From Allium sativum (Eukaryota > Streptophyta > Magnoliopsida > Asparagales > Amaryllidaceae), in contig CM060912.1 in the NCBI GenBank assembly GCA_030737875.1, positions 126,696,493 to 126,760,492 on the forward strand: 64,000 nt of DNA. The letters are read 5' to 3'. Within the stretch, counting starts at the first letter, position 1, and each line of letters begins with the position of its first letter. The position numbers were made by a program, and so were the translations under genes. Positions 33,501-45,423 of this stretch are shown here, piece after piece. The notes under the pieces were generated by a model. It had not been told where the DNA came from. It saw nothing but the letters and a program-made list of their open reading frames with translations, and searched no databases.

Positions 33501-36266
33501 TCTATATGTAATTAAAGAAGGATTTTACATTATATTGAAAATTACATTTTTAATGCAATTAAGAAGAATTGGACATTAGAATCAAATTTACCTTTTTAAT
33601 GTAATTTTAAAAGATAGAAATTTGCACTGTTATGAAAATTACATTTTTAATTTAATTTAAAAGAGAGGGATTTTACATTATATTGAGAACTACAATTTTA
33701 ACGTAATTAAGAATAAGAATTGGATGATGTAATCAAATTTGCATTTCTTTAATGTAATTTAAAAAGTTAGAATTTTTCACTGTAATGTTAACTAAATTTA
33801 CAACGTAATTAAAGAAGAAAATTTTACAATGCAATTAAAAGATAGGATTTTACAGTATAATGTCAATTACATTTTTCTTAATGTAATCAAAAGAAGAAAT
33901 ATTACTTTTTTTTATGTAACAAAAGAAGTTAGAAGAATTACATTCTTTATAATGTAATAAAAGAGAATATAGTGTAAAGAATGAAAAAGAAAATTCACAT
34001 TTTTCTATAGTGTAAAGAATAAGAAGGAAATACTACATTTCCAATAGAATGAGGGAAAGAATGTAAATAAAATATGAAATAAAAATTTACATTTTCTTAT
34101 GTAATAAAAAGAATTATTTTAGATGACGCTTTCATTTACATTTTCATGTAAATAGGATATGCAGAAAAAAGGAAAACACTTATTTACATTTGGGTAAGTA
34201 AATAAGAAAAGAAAAGGAAAACATTTATTCACATGTAGTGTAAATAAATAAGAAAAAGAGATGTTTTAATGACATTTTACATGCAGTAAAAGAATAAATT
34301 GAAAGTTACCTTTTAGTTGTTATTTATTAATAAATAAATGTGGGAATGGAATTTAAATGTTCATTGAACATGATACCTTGATATGATACATGAACATGAT
34401 GGTGCGCTGTTTATCTGGTTGATTCGTTGCCCTTATATGTTAATGACTCCATGGAATGATTTATATCTATTTTTATCAAAATAAAAATAGTGATAAATAA
34501 TAACATTATGAAATAGTTTAAATGATAATTATGCGAAGATTATTTGGAAAGTCCGAGTTTACTCTCATTCCAAATAAAGATACGACGTTCGAAGAATTGA
34601 AGACGGCGATTGAAGACCGACGATCTTCACATCGAATGGGTAACTAGTGTTGAGGCCCTTGATTGATTTTCTCCCAAGACGGGGCCAAGATGGTAGTAAT
34701 CCGGACGTAGTGTTGATTTGTACGGATTTGGCTTTCGCTCAGACCCAGAGCATAAGCTTTCAAATGGAATGTGTGTCTGACGTTGAATTTTGTTCTATGT
34801 AAATTGATTTCTATTAAGATACGACCATTGGCGGCGGAGAATTTATTCTCTTGCTTAACGCCCTTAGAGGTTGTGTATTAATAGTCATCAATCGCATGGC
34901 GTGAATTGTCAATGTGGTACGCTGAGATGAAGATGATCAAGGCTTTGTTGAAAAGCAGGCCTTGTGGTTATAACGTTACTTCGCGAGCCTCACAAACTGG
35001 TTGAGTCTGAAACGGGAGAAGGGAACGCAGGGAGAGCAGCATGTTTCTTTTTAGCTAGAAGTGGTGTCGGTGCTTAAACTGGCTGATATTTACTTGTGTG
35101 GATAATGGAATGTGGCGTGCCTCAGATGATAGGTCCTATAGGATCGGGAAACGTGTGTTCAGGAATTGCCAATCCACAAAGTTGTATGTGTGGACTGGCC
35201 CTACGGCTATCCTAGGGTTCACTACGGGGAATCCTGAGACATTAGCTAGAGTGTGTCGAATCGGTAAGGAGCTTCTCCCTAGCCTTGACTCATGATGGAA
35301 ACCCAATTTCCAATACGACCCTACATACTTGATTGTATTACTAGTATGGAGGCATAATATATGGTAGCTATGCTTCCTAGGATTGATACATTTACTTTGA
35401 AATGTTTTTGAAACGTATATACACTCATAATAATATCAAATCTGTTTTTATCATACCAAGCATGTTTAATCATCATAAGGTAAAACTCTATCCTCTGGTT
35501 TGCGTTGCATTGTGTGATGGGACTTGAGTCTTATGATGATTCCATTTTTCTAAAAAAAAAAGCATTATGTCGTTTTACGATTTACTTTAAGTTATGCATG
35601 ACAATCCATTGGAATAAACCCGTTTCGCATTAGCGGCGTAGTCCTTGGATTTTCCTTATTACTATTAGTTAAATTAGTTAGGAATTCTCACACCAGTCCT
35701 ATGACTGACCCATTGTTTGTTTCCACCTTTACAAACTCGGGTGCCCTCTTTCCGCATGGGCAGTCGAGTAGTTTGTCTACAGGTTCTTATCTCGAGCAGG
35801 ATTCTGGATTGAAGCCTAAAGCTGTGTCCAGAGCATAGTTGTCTTCCGCTTCCTTAGTTATTTTATTTCCGCTGCAATGTATTAAAATATTGTAATTTAT
35901 CTTCCACTGTAATTTATCGATGTACTCTGATATTCTGTACTCTGATGTTACGTTACCATGATGTAATAAAAATCTGCTGTTGTTGTCCTGATGTTGTTGT
36001 ATTCCCAGAGTTAACGTGTTCGGGTTTTGTACGATTTTAGTCGATCTACCGATCGATTAAGGTCGGGCAAAATGCGTATCATTACAATTTTAATCTCTGA
36101 TAATTTTCCGCTATGCAATATTTATTCATACTCTGATATATTCTTGTACTCTGATGTAAATTGTTGTAATAGCAATGAAATGTTCTCCTATTTGTGTTCT
36201 GATGCATCGTGTTCTCAAAGCAATCCGGGCTTTCCCATAAGGGGAAGTTTGGGTGGTCATAGGGTT

Positions 36267-37232
36267 TGTAATGTCATAGAATGAGTTGGAAGAGTAATAT
36301 ATATATAGAAGAAAATGAATTTGCGTTTTCATGGAAATGAATTTGATTTTGAGATTATATCTTATAATTAGAATTTGAATATTTTATTTGATGCTGAATT
36401 TGGACTATCAAGTATAAAAAGATTTTGCATGTACGCCTTGCAAACGTATATCTGAAGTCTCAAATATACTGGATAGATATAAAATCACACTCTAGTCACT
36501 TGGGGATGATTTTGATGATGAGTGCACCATCATCCGTGTTTATTTTCGAGTTTCAAAAGTGGGATGACTATATAATTCCAATTGAAACATCAAAATATAT
36601 TTAAAATAATCTAAGTAAGTATTTGGATATGGTTTGAGTTTTAAATATAACTAATATTAGTTAAATGAGTTGAAAAGGGTAAAAGTAAATCGAATGAATT
36701 AAAAGTTAACTCTAGTGAAGTTAAACATAATTGGAATGACAAAACCAATGTAAGAATGAAAAATGAGCTAAGTTAAGTCAAACTGAATGTTGAATTAATT
36801 TGAAATTATTTGGAATTGGATATATATATATATATATACATATATACACATACACATATATACGTTGAACAGGTTATTGATTGGAAGCCAAGAAGAGGAA
36901 TAAAATCGTATGCCTGACAAACAAGTACATATTTACTGTATTGATTCGGTTTAACGATTTTATGAGCCCACTGGCAAGCCGCTTGGATTTTGGATTTTCT
37001 TTTTGATTGATGAGGGCCCTGAGAGGCAAGTTGTATCGATTAACCCATACACTAGAGGTTACGGCGTTTTTTTTTTCGAAAATTTAAGGCGTTAGCCAAA
37101 TTTCGAGAAATTGGGAAGTTCTTAGAAATTGAAAATTTAAAGAACTTGAATTAGTAGAACCAAGGCTGAGTTGGTTAAGTAAACGACCTTCAGTTCCGTT
37201 TTCGTTTTCGGATCCTTTTAAGTGGGGGAGGT
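36267..37232 (+). other. Internal region of B, second part, with polypurine tract
   Basis: It opens TGTAATGTCATAGAATGAG, matching A's internal region, and ends TTTTAAGTGGGGGAGGT before the LTR. It holds a TA/CA microsatellite (36817-36860) and the block GAGTTGGTTAAGTAAACGAC before the polypurine tract. I see no coding frame. Confidence 0.8.
36817..36860. repeat. TA/CA microsatellite
   Basis: Alternating TA repeats pass into ATACACATACACATATATAC. Confidence 0.85.
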
Positions 37233-40200
37233 TGTAATGACCCAAATTTTAAGTTGACTTAAAATATGGATTTTAATGGATTTTAAACGATTTATTTTGA
37301 GAATTAACGACCTAGAATTTATTTAAAATAAAGTTTGAACATATAAGTTAATTTTAATTATAAAACAAACTCGTAACGACGCGGTAGTTAGAAACACTAG
37401 TTTTGAATTTCAATTAAACGTACAAAATTCAAAATAAGTTGGATTTCTGTAAAAAAAAAAGAAACTTTAGGAGCTATTGAATTATATCTTTCTAATGAGA
37501 GTGAAAAATCAAGATTTTGTGTTATAAATTGTAAGTTATGCCTAAATTTAAATTTCCAATAGTCGTTATAGAATCGTTTATAAATTATAATGATTTATTA
37601 AATAAAATAATAAGATTTATTATGAAATTGAATATTAATTTAACGTGAATTTTTAAAACATTGAGTTATAAACTCAAGTACATTTGTTTTAAAACGATAT
37701 GATTTTTTATTTGATTACATATAATAAGGTTAATTTATTACTATTTAGTTGAACTGGTTTCAAACTTATTTATGGGTAAGTTTGGCTCACATCCCTAAAA
37801 AGTTTCGAAATTTCAAGTCAAACGTTACATATAAATTAGGTCCCTATTTTCAAAAAATCATACAAAAATCATGAATAAAATATATTTTTTATGTAAATTC
37901 ATAATTAAATACAACAAATAATCGTCATCAAATTCATGTAGCAAAACTACCAAACAACAAGTAAAAAACAACTCAAAAAAAAAAAACCAAAAAACATCGA
38001 AACAATAGTATATTGCATCAAAAGATGCATTGTTTGTAAATAGTTGCATATATTTCAGTGTAGCATCAAACTGTAGTATAAAAGCATACATGCATGCAGA
38101 AATTGTAGAATAAATGCATCGTTTCATGCATTTATTCATTCTTGGGTTGTTTTTCAAGCATTCACAATTTTCAGACATTGTCATATACATTGTTGCACTT
38201 ATACAAAATAAATGCATACTTTCATGGACATATTCAGAAGCATTCATCCTTTTTAACTTTGTTGCAGAATAAATGCATACATGTATGCAACTATTCGTAA
38301 CACATGCAGCCTAGTTCAACTTTATATGCATACATGTATGCAACTATTACAAATATATGCATACTTATATGCATAAATTCACCCAGATTTTCAATAGAGA
38401 ACGCTGATTGAATATATGCATACATGTATGCAATTTTTTTTTCCAGATTGCTTCTAGGAATATTTGCGATTTTTTGTAAAAAAATTAAGTGCTCAGCGCA
38501 TTTTTTTTCTTTGAAAAACACGTAAGGAGGAAAATAAGGACCGACTTTATATTTGAAACTTGTACTCAATGCCATTTACATTTTGAATAGTATTAGGGAC
38601 GTATGCCCAATTTCCACTTTATTTATATTTTATTGGTTTTATTTAAGCCTTAAAAATAGCCATTTTGTAAACTACCTTCGTTTTTAATGAAATCAATTTT
38701 ATCGGATCCGGAACGCCAAATTATTGTTAAGTTTAAAATTTCAAGTCAATTGGAATTCGTATGTAAGTGTTGTAAAAATAAACGCGTATTGAAATTCAGT
38801 TAGAATTCAGTAGAAGCTAGAATAAAGCCATTTTTTAAAAGGTCTCCAAATTCAACAAACTGAGGCATGTTAGAACTGTATTCGCGAAACATATCGAGAT
38901 TTCAAATTTGTAATTTTTGGAGTTAATATGTGGACGTAGCAAATTAAAACGTACGCTGAAATTCAATATTTAATGTTATATTGATTTATATTTTAATTTT
39001 GAGAAAAACTGATCAAAACAATCAAATTAGCTTGAAACCTATTCCATTGAGTATGAAATAAGGGTATTTGGCCAAGGACGCTAGTTGCAGGGATTCGTTC
39101 GGAGTGTAAACTTCACAACGAAGTAATGCAGGAATTAAATATTATTATAATATATATACCCTACGTTTCTAAACCTAACCCTATTACTCATACCAGCGCC
39201 GCCGACCTCTATTCAATGGCCAGAATTTTCCCACCTTTCTCCCTCAATTTCTCAAAATCTATACATTATCACTTGAATCTTCCAACATGAAAATTAAAGA
39301 GCATTTCGAGATCTTCAATTTCATATGGATAAAATCTATTTTAGTGGGGTATTTTGTGTGATTTTTTATCTCAATGGATTATCGTTCGAACCGTTTTTCT
39401 GGTCGGCAGGGGGGATTGAGTTTCGAGCTATTTGAGGCGAATGGAGGCGGCATGAATCCCTTCGACGTGGATGTGGTGGATGGTGGTCTGCACCTTGGGA
39501 TGCATGCGGCGGTGGAATTTGGGTTGCGTTAATGGGTTTCGTGAGTTACAGGAGGTAACGAAGAAGAAGGATGATTAAGGAAATTCAATTAAGTAATTAT
39601 ATATTTAATTATTTTAATAATGTAATTACTGCTTAAAACCTCATATTTTGTTTATACGACCGCAAAATTACGCGAAGGAACCGCGACGACACAGTGAAGC
39701 TGATTTGGAAGCATTCGGAGCTAGTTGAAGATTTTGGTTAAATTAGACATCTAGTTTAATTTAATTAAAAACAATCGTTATTTAACGATTTTTGAACTGA
39801 TTAATGTGAGAAATCTCACTCAAACTGATTTTATAAGTTATTATATTCATTTCTGAATATGTATCAATTGCCTATGATTGCAATGTTTGCTTTGTGGTTG
39901 ATGGATGATGTTTACAGTTTTATTGTTAATTTTATTAAACTATGAATATAAGCATTGACGATCGGAACACTTATATTATAATCATTGATTGATGTATGAC
40001 AGTTGATATGGATATTAATTTTTTATGAAATCCAATGATATGTGAAATCCATATAAACTTAATTATATGGTAATTGGTTGAATCTCATTCCTGTTTGAAA
40101 TTTAATTTGGATATTTTTATTAATAAAATGTTCCAAGAAAATTGAATTTGAATTTTAAATTCAAATTGATTTGGAAAGACCGGTTAAACGATTACGAATA

Positions 40201-40389
40201 AATTTCGTAAAAGTTAAAATTTCATTTGAATTAATTTTCAATTAATCAAGGCATGTTTTCAGATTTATTTTGAAATGAATAGTAATTTCAAAATGTGAAT
40301 TTGAGTTAGGCGTATAAACGACGTTTTTAACTCGAATGGATTTTTTCGTTGATCTTATAAATTTTTGTAGTGATTATCGGAAAAATTTG
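37233..40389 (+). repeat. 3' LTR of B, first segment
   Basis: It begins TGTAATGACCC after the polypurine tract. It is homologous to B2 from 13931, for example CCTTCG...GACGAAACC-like blocks near 14345 and 38675, at roughly 70% by eye. It holds the MITE at 37774-38617. It is cut at 40389 by C2. Confidence 0.8.
37774..38617. mobile_element. 844-bp MITE with palindromic interior
   Basis: The first and last 25 bases are inverted repeats matching at 17 of 25, including ATCCCTAA against GTCCCTAA. Flanks are CTTATTTAT (37765-37773) and TTTATTTAT (38618-38626), 8 of 9, suggesting a Mutator-like element. B2 lacks the segment. The interior contains repeated palindromes TGCATACATGTATGCA at about 38275-38290, 38327-38342 and 38415-38430, with degenerate copies near 38083 and 38355. 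Open frames of 129 and 94 codons on the minus strand show only low-complexity translation. Confidence 0.65.
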
Positions 40390-41465
40390 TGTAACACCCC
40401 ACCTCTGTTAGGGTCACTCACAAAGGGAATGCACTAGTTTTGGAGGAGCGTTATCGAGGTAAACAAATACAGAAATATTACAAGACAGAACATAAATAAA
40501 ACAGTGGAAGAATCAAAAGATAAATTTCATTACTTTCAAAATAGTCAAATCCTTTTTCATTCAAAGTACCAAATAGACAAAGTCATTATTTTCCATTACA
40601 ACAAATTTTGTCTTGCATAAACAAAGAAGCATAAACTTAAAACATCAAAAGTAGCTTAATTCCCCAAAGGTAGTAGAAAATGCATCCATAGCATAGCTCA
40701 AGACCAAACCGTACATGAGCTGACAGAAAGCAAGCTAAATCCAAGCTAAGAGCTAGAGTTTCCTCCCTGAGAACCTGGGGGAAGAAACGAAAGAAAAGGA
40801 GGCAAAAGAAAACGGGTCAGTTATAAAGACTGGTAAGTCCAAGTGACTTTCAGCATAAAAACAAGTAAAGGTAACATGACATGTATAAACTGAAAGTAAA
40901 CATAAGTACGATGTCAAGATGGATAAGATAGACTAAGATAACATGATGAATCAAGTATAGGTCAAGTATAGCATCGCATGTTCAAGGTTTGTTGCACCAA
41001 CTGTACTAGTAGCCCAACCCATGTTAATTAGTCATCATTAAATGATCCCTTGGCCCAAAATCGTGAATGACCCATTACTAGGTCCAATGGAACGATCCAC
41101 TAATCGATCGGCTCCCTACAAGTTCTAGCTCGTTGTGTTTCTGTGTCATACGGCCCAATCACGAATGTAGTCACCTGTGCTAGGTCCACCATAGGGTGTA
41201 TCAATCCCTATGGTGCCAACCACCGACACGAATCAAGAATGCACAGATAAACTTACTGATGCCCAATGCCTGCTTTTTCAACTCCGGACCACGTGCACGA
41301 CCATAGCCCGCTTGAACCTACACTGGCGCACCAACACAACCATCGTTCTAGTCGCTTACAATCAGCCCAATAATCGTGCCCCACCCTGCCTAGTTCCAGC
41401 GTACCGTGATACATCTAGTGGGTTACTGCAGAAATGGACCGCGTAACTAGGGTTTCCGTCTAGTA

Positions 41466-41670
41466 GGTTAAGTGCTGTCATTCAAATTCGAGACTTAACC
41501 CCATCAGTCTAGCATATCAAGTTGGCTAAGTGTTGTCATTTAAGTTCGTGACTTAGCCCTATCATTCACGTGTTAAGTTGGTTAGGTGTTGTCATTCAAG
41601 TTCATGACCTAACCCTACCAATCATATTTCAAGTTGGTTAAGTGTTGTCTTTCATGTTCATGACTTAACC
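41466..41670. repeat. Array of four covarying hairpins in C2 LTR
   Basis: Four units lie 56-58 bases apart, each a 35-base hairpin with 8-bp stem and 19-base loop: 41466-41500, 41524-41558, 41580-41614, 41636-41670. Stems are GGTTAAGT/ACTTAACC, GGCTAAGT/ACTTAGCC, GGTTAGGT/ACCTAACC and GGTTAAGT/ACTTAACC, so two positions change on both strands together. The loop core is GTTGTCATT...GTTC. The right-LTR copy (46516-46721) has lost several stem pairs. Confidence 0.85.
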
Positions 41671-41725
41671 TTATCATGTGGCATTAATTCATTAATGCAC
41701 CCTAACCTCTCACATCAGACCTGTT

Positions 41726-41776
41726 GTTGTGGTCACTGGATATGCCGGGCGGTTCCGGGAAGATTTACGCCACAAC
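41726..41776. other. Long-loop hairpin 1 in C2 LTR
   Basis: GTTGTGGT pairs with GCCACAAC with one G-U type pair. In the right LTR (46766-46836) it is GTTGTGGT with ACCACAAC, plus an outer TCAGAC/GTCTGA stem. The loop is GGATATGCCGGGCGG-like, shared with C1. Confidence 0.75.
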
Positions 41777-41834
41777 TCAATATCACCTCGGGTTTCAAGC
41801 GCAATATGACCAACTACCCGCATTAGATCTTATT

Positions 41835-41887
41835 GTTTGCAGTAACTGGATTTGTCGGGCGGTTCTGGGCAGATTTACACTGCAAAC
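41835..41887. other. Long-loop hairpin 2 in C2 LTR
   Basis: GTTTGCAGT pairs with ACTGCAAAC (9 bp). The C1 counterpart has GTTTGCGGC/GCCGCAAAC. The right LTR copy is at 46886-46937. Confidence 0.75.
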
Positions 41888-42731
41888 TCAACCCAACCTC
41901 GAGTTGGTCATTTTCAAGTTCATTCTAGTGTCATGACCATTTTCAAGTTTCATGTCAAGTTCGTGTCAAGTTTCATGTTTCAACTTATACCTATTATCAA
42001 GTTCATGATTCATGTTTATAACCAGTTCATGTTTTTCCTAATCTACCCAAATCATATTCCCATCGCATGTAAATGTTAATCGATCTAAATTACAAGCAAA
42101 TCTAATTCTAGAGATAAAGGGAATAACATCAAAACTATGATAGGCAGAAGGGACAACATAAAGCGATAAAAGAGATTACAAGACTGGCATGATATAACTT
42201 GAGATAATCGGTTACAACATCACTGGCATATAGAAATTAACAGGGTTTTCAAATCTAGCAAAATAAGGCGATAGTCCTGATAAAAACTTGACATAAAAGA
42301 ATAGGTATGCGAAAGCAAGCCAAATACAAGGATAATGGATCCAATGGTTTTGGTGTACATAATAGCGAATAAACTAAGCAAGTCACACCCTAGGTATGAG
42401 ATCCAACAAACTGCAAATTCGGTGTACAACATGGGTTTCAACTATGGGCATAAACAATCAACTATAATAGTTTCAGGTAATTAACCCCAATATTCATAGT
42501 CATGGTCATAGGTAGAAATCTCATAATTAAGAACCATAAGCGATTAATCACAATAGTCATGGTTAATTATCCAAAATAGTTCTAGGCAATAGTCATAGGC
42601 AATTAACAGTAATAGTTTCAAAGTCATGGTCATAGATAATAACCTTATGTTCATAATCATTGGTAATAATTCTCATAGTCAAGAGTCATAGGTGATTAGC
42701 CACAATTTTCCTTGTCATAGTCATAGGCAAC

Positions 42732-42860
42732 AGTCTTATGTTCACCGTCATAGGCATATGCATAGTCTTATGTTCACAGTCATAGGCACAGGCATAGTCT
42801 TATGTTCACAGTCATAAGCACATGCATAGTCTTATGTTCACAGTCATAGTCCTTGGCCAT
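42732..42860. repeat. 32-bp tandem repeat in C2 LTR
   Basis: AGTCTTATGTTCACAGTCAT recurs at 42732, 42764, 42796 and 42828, with period 32. Looser GTCATAGGCA repeats extend back to about 42480. The right LTR has the same run near 47772-47890. Confidence 0.85.
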
Positions 42861-43281
42861 TAACAATGGTTTCAATGTCATAGGCATGATAACGTTTGAT
42901 TTTTAATGCGAATAGGCCCAAACTGATTTCAAAGCAATATTCCCAAATGCCAAGATCCAAGAAGAATAAGAATAGATATGAATCATACGTATATCAAAAT
43001 CCAATTTATAACATGCCCATATCAAGTTTATAGTTTTCATCTAAAAGTAACTGGAACTTACAGTGCGTGGATCGAGAATTAGAAAGTAGAATTTGATTGT
43101 TGAATCTCTATTTGATTGATCGTGTTCTAATTGAAATCCCCCAATTTGCAAATCTCTAAGCGTAGTCTTGATGGAGAAGAAGCAGTCCTTTTTCTTCCTT
43201 TTTATCTTATTATTTTGATTATCTTAGAAGCAGCATAAGGACAGAAAGAAATGGTGTGGAGAGAATGAGGCTAGGGGGCTT

Positions 43282-43289
43282 CTTATATA
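43282..43289 (-). promoter_or_regulatory. Putative TATA box of C2 LTR
   Basis: The minus strand reads CTATATAAG about 460 bases into the LTR. It is also present in the right LTR (48321-48328). The GTCGAC cluster begins about 90 bases upstream. Confidence 0.5.
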
Positions 43290-43370
43290 GGGTTAGGAAG
43301 ACGAATCTGGTCACGAAACAAGTCTAAATACATCAGAATGCATCTGGCTCAGGAAATAGGTTCGGGAGGC

Positions 43371-43472
43371 AGGTCGACCCCCAGGTCGACTCCCCAGTCG
43401 ACCTGGTCATGGGGGGGTCGACTCCCCAGTCGACCTGGTTGGGGGAGAGGGGGTCGACTCCCCAGTCGACCT
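43371..43472. repeat. GTCGAC palindrome cluster in C2 LTR
   Basis: Seven GTCGAC hexamers occur, mostly paired as GGTCGACTCCCCAGTCGACC. The right LTR (48411-48470) retains four. Location relative to the TATA box is as in C1. Confidence 0.8.
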
Positions 43473-43751
43473 GGGTATATGGGCGGGAATTTTTCCGCCA
43501 GCCTTCTCTGGGTTTGAATTTCGAATTTCTGGCTTTATTTTTTAGCTGTTTTATTTTATTTAAATTCCTGAAACTTCGGAGGGTCATATCTTGGTCATAC
43601 GGACCCCAATTTTCGAAAACTCGGACTCTATTTCATGTAAAATTTCGAGACGAACACAATGGAGCAACCCGTTTCCCCTGATTCTTATTTTAAAATTTAA
43701 TTCTGTCTTGATTTATTACTTTAACATGTTATAAAAATACGGGTTGTTACA

Positions 43752-43768
43752 TTCTCCCCTCCTTAAAG
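43752..43768 (-). other. Polypurine tract of C2
   Basis: The minus strand reads AAGGAGGGGAGAA directly before TGTAACAACCC. A GGGGACGAAATCC block precedes it, as in C1. 43752-44356 has no gene that I can see. Confidence 0.82.
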
Positions 43769-44356
43769 GATTTCGTCCCCGAAATCTCTATGTTAGGAAG
43801 AATATATCCTACCGTCCATCTACTCAACCATCATTCACGAGCAATCATTGTCCTTAAAAGATTTCTAATGCTATATGAACATATGCAGAAAGTTTGTGTA
43901 TATGTTCCTTATCTAATGCAAATGATCAGGTCTGTTTGATCTTCTTAATGCAAAATAAGTTTAGTGTCATGAATCCAACATGTATGCAAATAATCCTAGT
44001 CACATAAACACTATATGTGTGCAAAAACCTTCATCCATATGCTACATCCACATGAAAACATATTCAATTTCATCCATAAACAAGTATAAACACTCATGCA
44101 TATGCAATATGAAAACGTGTCTGAGCCGATCTAGTGCCTAATGTGTGTTATGCAACCACGAGCAACTACTTGCGGCCACTTGCAACCATTTGCAAACATC
44201 AACCATAACATGTTTCAAATATATGTTTCCATCCATATGGTTCTACCTAAGGTTCTCAAGATAGGATCGAGAAGATAAGCAAGATAAAACAAAGCATCAA
44301 GGAGGAGAAGTTAAAGTTGTACCCCTAGAAGGTCGTTCTTGCGGGGCTTGCCCTTG

Positions 44357-45253
44357 CTACTTAGGGCAGTTCTTGCTGATATGTCCAGTTTCACCACACT
44401 GAAAGCATGCTCCCATCTTCATCTTCTTCTTTCTACAATCCTGGACTGTATGCCCTTCAATACCGCAGAAGTGGCACTTTCTTTTCTCACGTGTCTTGTT
44501 GTCATTATTGTTGTTGTTGTTCTTTCCTCCTTTCTCGGAGTCTTTCTTCTTGTTTTGAGAATCATTCGCCTTGACCTCCTTCTTGCTACTCTCGTCTTCT
44601 TCATGAAGTAGGGCCATATCCACCAAGCTCTCAAAGGTCGCCCCCATGGGTACATGAGTCATAGCAAGGCTGTGTAGCGGCTCATTCAAACCTCAGACGA
44701 AGCGAAGAGCCTTCTTGTGTTGGGTGTTCACTAAATCCAGCCCAAATCTGGCCAGCTGATTAAACTGATTAACGTACTCCTTGATTGTCATGCTTCCTTG
44801 CTTAAGAGTTAGGAACTTCTCCATCTGCAGGCTTCTTTCAGCTTGGGAGAGAAATTTCATTTCAAATCTCATCCAGAAGTCTTCCCAAGTTTCCACTGGC
44901 CTCTCAGCATGGGTAATCTCTCACCAATACGAAGCTTCATCTTTAAGCAACCACACCGCTAGCTGTATCTTTTTCCTGTCGTCAACTTCGAAGATGACGA
45001 ACAAATCTTCGGTCTCCTTCAGCCAGTTCCTCGCTTCCACAAAGGATTCAGTCCCATAGAAGTCCTTCCCACCCATAGCCTTGAAGTCTTTACACGTCTT
45101 TGCGAAAGCATTTCCACGAGGAGGAGGAGGAGGAATCGCTGCAGCTGGAGGAGGAATATCTGCTGGGCCTGCATTGTCGGCCCTAGCCTCTAAGTACCTC
45201 CTAAACCAGCCAGGTATTGGCACGCCCTCTGGAAAGTTAAGATTCCCAGACAT
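44357..45253 (-). pseudogene. gag: Gag of C2, two in-frame stops
   Basis: This is the relative of the C1 gag, beginning MSGNLNFPEGVPIPGWFRRY against MSEASEIPEGVHVPGWFRQY in C1. It has the same single-frame order: proline-rich head, gag core with GTESFVEARNWL and SLKQ/TLKQ blocks, basic linker with an asparagine run, and two zinc knuckles, CHFCGIEGHTVQDC and CFQCGETGHISKNC. Two stops interrupt the frame. TGA at 44921-44923 replaces the second tryptophan of a WW pair (TGG to TGA), and TGA at 44693-44695 sits where C1 has lysine. No frameshift is needed to read through. The stops and LTR divergence indicate a copy that no longer makes full Gag. Confidence 0.9.
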
Positions 45254-45423
45254 GCTGAAAAACGAAAAGATAGAGATTCAAACGAGGAAACAAAGGAAAG
45301 TGCTAATGGCTTTTGGGGAATAGCCTTTTCAAAATAAACTGTTCTTGAAAAATGCTTCTTTATAAACGGTTTTGAAAATAGTTTCAGAAGGTTTTTAAAA
45401 GCTTTTGCCCAGTCTGGTAACCT

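Larger units (their letters stand above)
22015..36086 (+). mobile_element. Element A: giant-LTR, minimal-internal retrotransposon (14.1 kb)
   Basis: Two LTRs of about 6.1 kb flank an internal region of only 394 bases. Target duplications are ATTTT at 22010-22014 and ATTTT at 36087-36091, a perfect 5-bp match. LTRs start TGTAACAACCCTG. The primer site is TTGGTATCAAAGC and the polypurine tract AAGTGGGGGAGA. No coding frame is present, so the element is fully dependent on proteins from elsewhere. It resembles LARD elements in having long LTRs and TRIM elements in having almost no interior. Confidence 0.92.
28538..36086 (+). repeat. 3' LTR of element A (7549 bp with two insertions)
   Basis: Subtracting a 747-bp MITE, a 671-bp insertion and their target duplications leaves 6110 bases, close to the 6129 of the 5' LTR. 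The 5' LTR provides the empty site for both insertions. Differences elsewhere are scattered substitutions and small indels. Confidence 0.92.
13931..36261 (+). repeat. B2: solo LTR of a giant-LTR family, interrupted by A
   Basis: It starts TGTAACAACCTGG and runs to 22014, then resumes at 36092 after element A and ends GGGTGGTCATA. It is flanked by GGGTT on both sides (13926-13930, 36262-36266), a 5-bp target duplication. There is no internal region or second LTR, so it is a solo LTR left by LTR-LTR recombination. It is clearly related to the LTRs of B and A but distinct from both. The terminal CA is degraded. It contains a 2.4-kb inverted duplication that the others lack. Confidence 0.8.
40390..43751 (-). 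repeat. C2 LTR, left copy (3362 bp)
   Basis: It starts TGTAACACCCC and ends CGGGTTGTTACA. It matches 45441-48746 with several percent divergence. It has the layout of the C1 LTR (two-tier hairpins, GTCGAC cluster, TATA box, AT-rich middle), but with an added array of four small hairpins. A 78-codon frame at 41210-41446 recurs at 46261-46497 only because the LTR is duplicated. Confidence 0.92.

Noticed and set aside
13810..37232. B as a three-LTR tandem array like C1
   Set aside because: The middle LTR has its own 5-bp flanking duplication and the interiors join without gap, so a solo LTR insertion explains it better.
41210..41446. 78-codon frame conserved in both C2 LTRs (also 46261-46497)
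   Set aside because: Conservation is due to LTR duplication; the two versions differ at random-looking positions and no domain is seen.
42480..42900. Regular GTCATAGGCA repeats as a possible CRISPR-like array
   Set aside because: Period of 32 with no unique spacers; a simple tandem repeat in a plant LTR.
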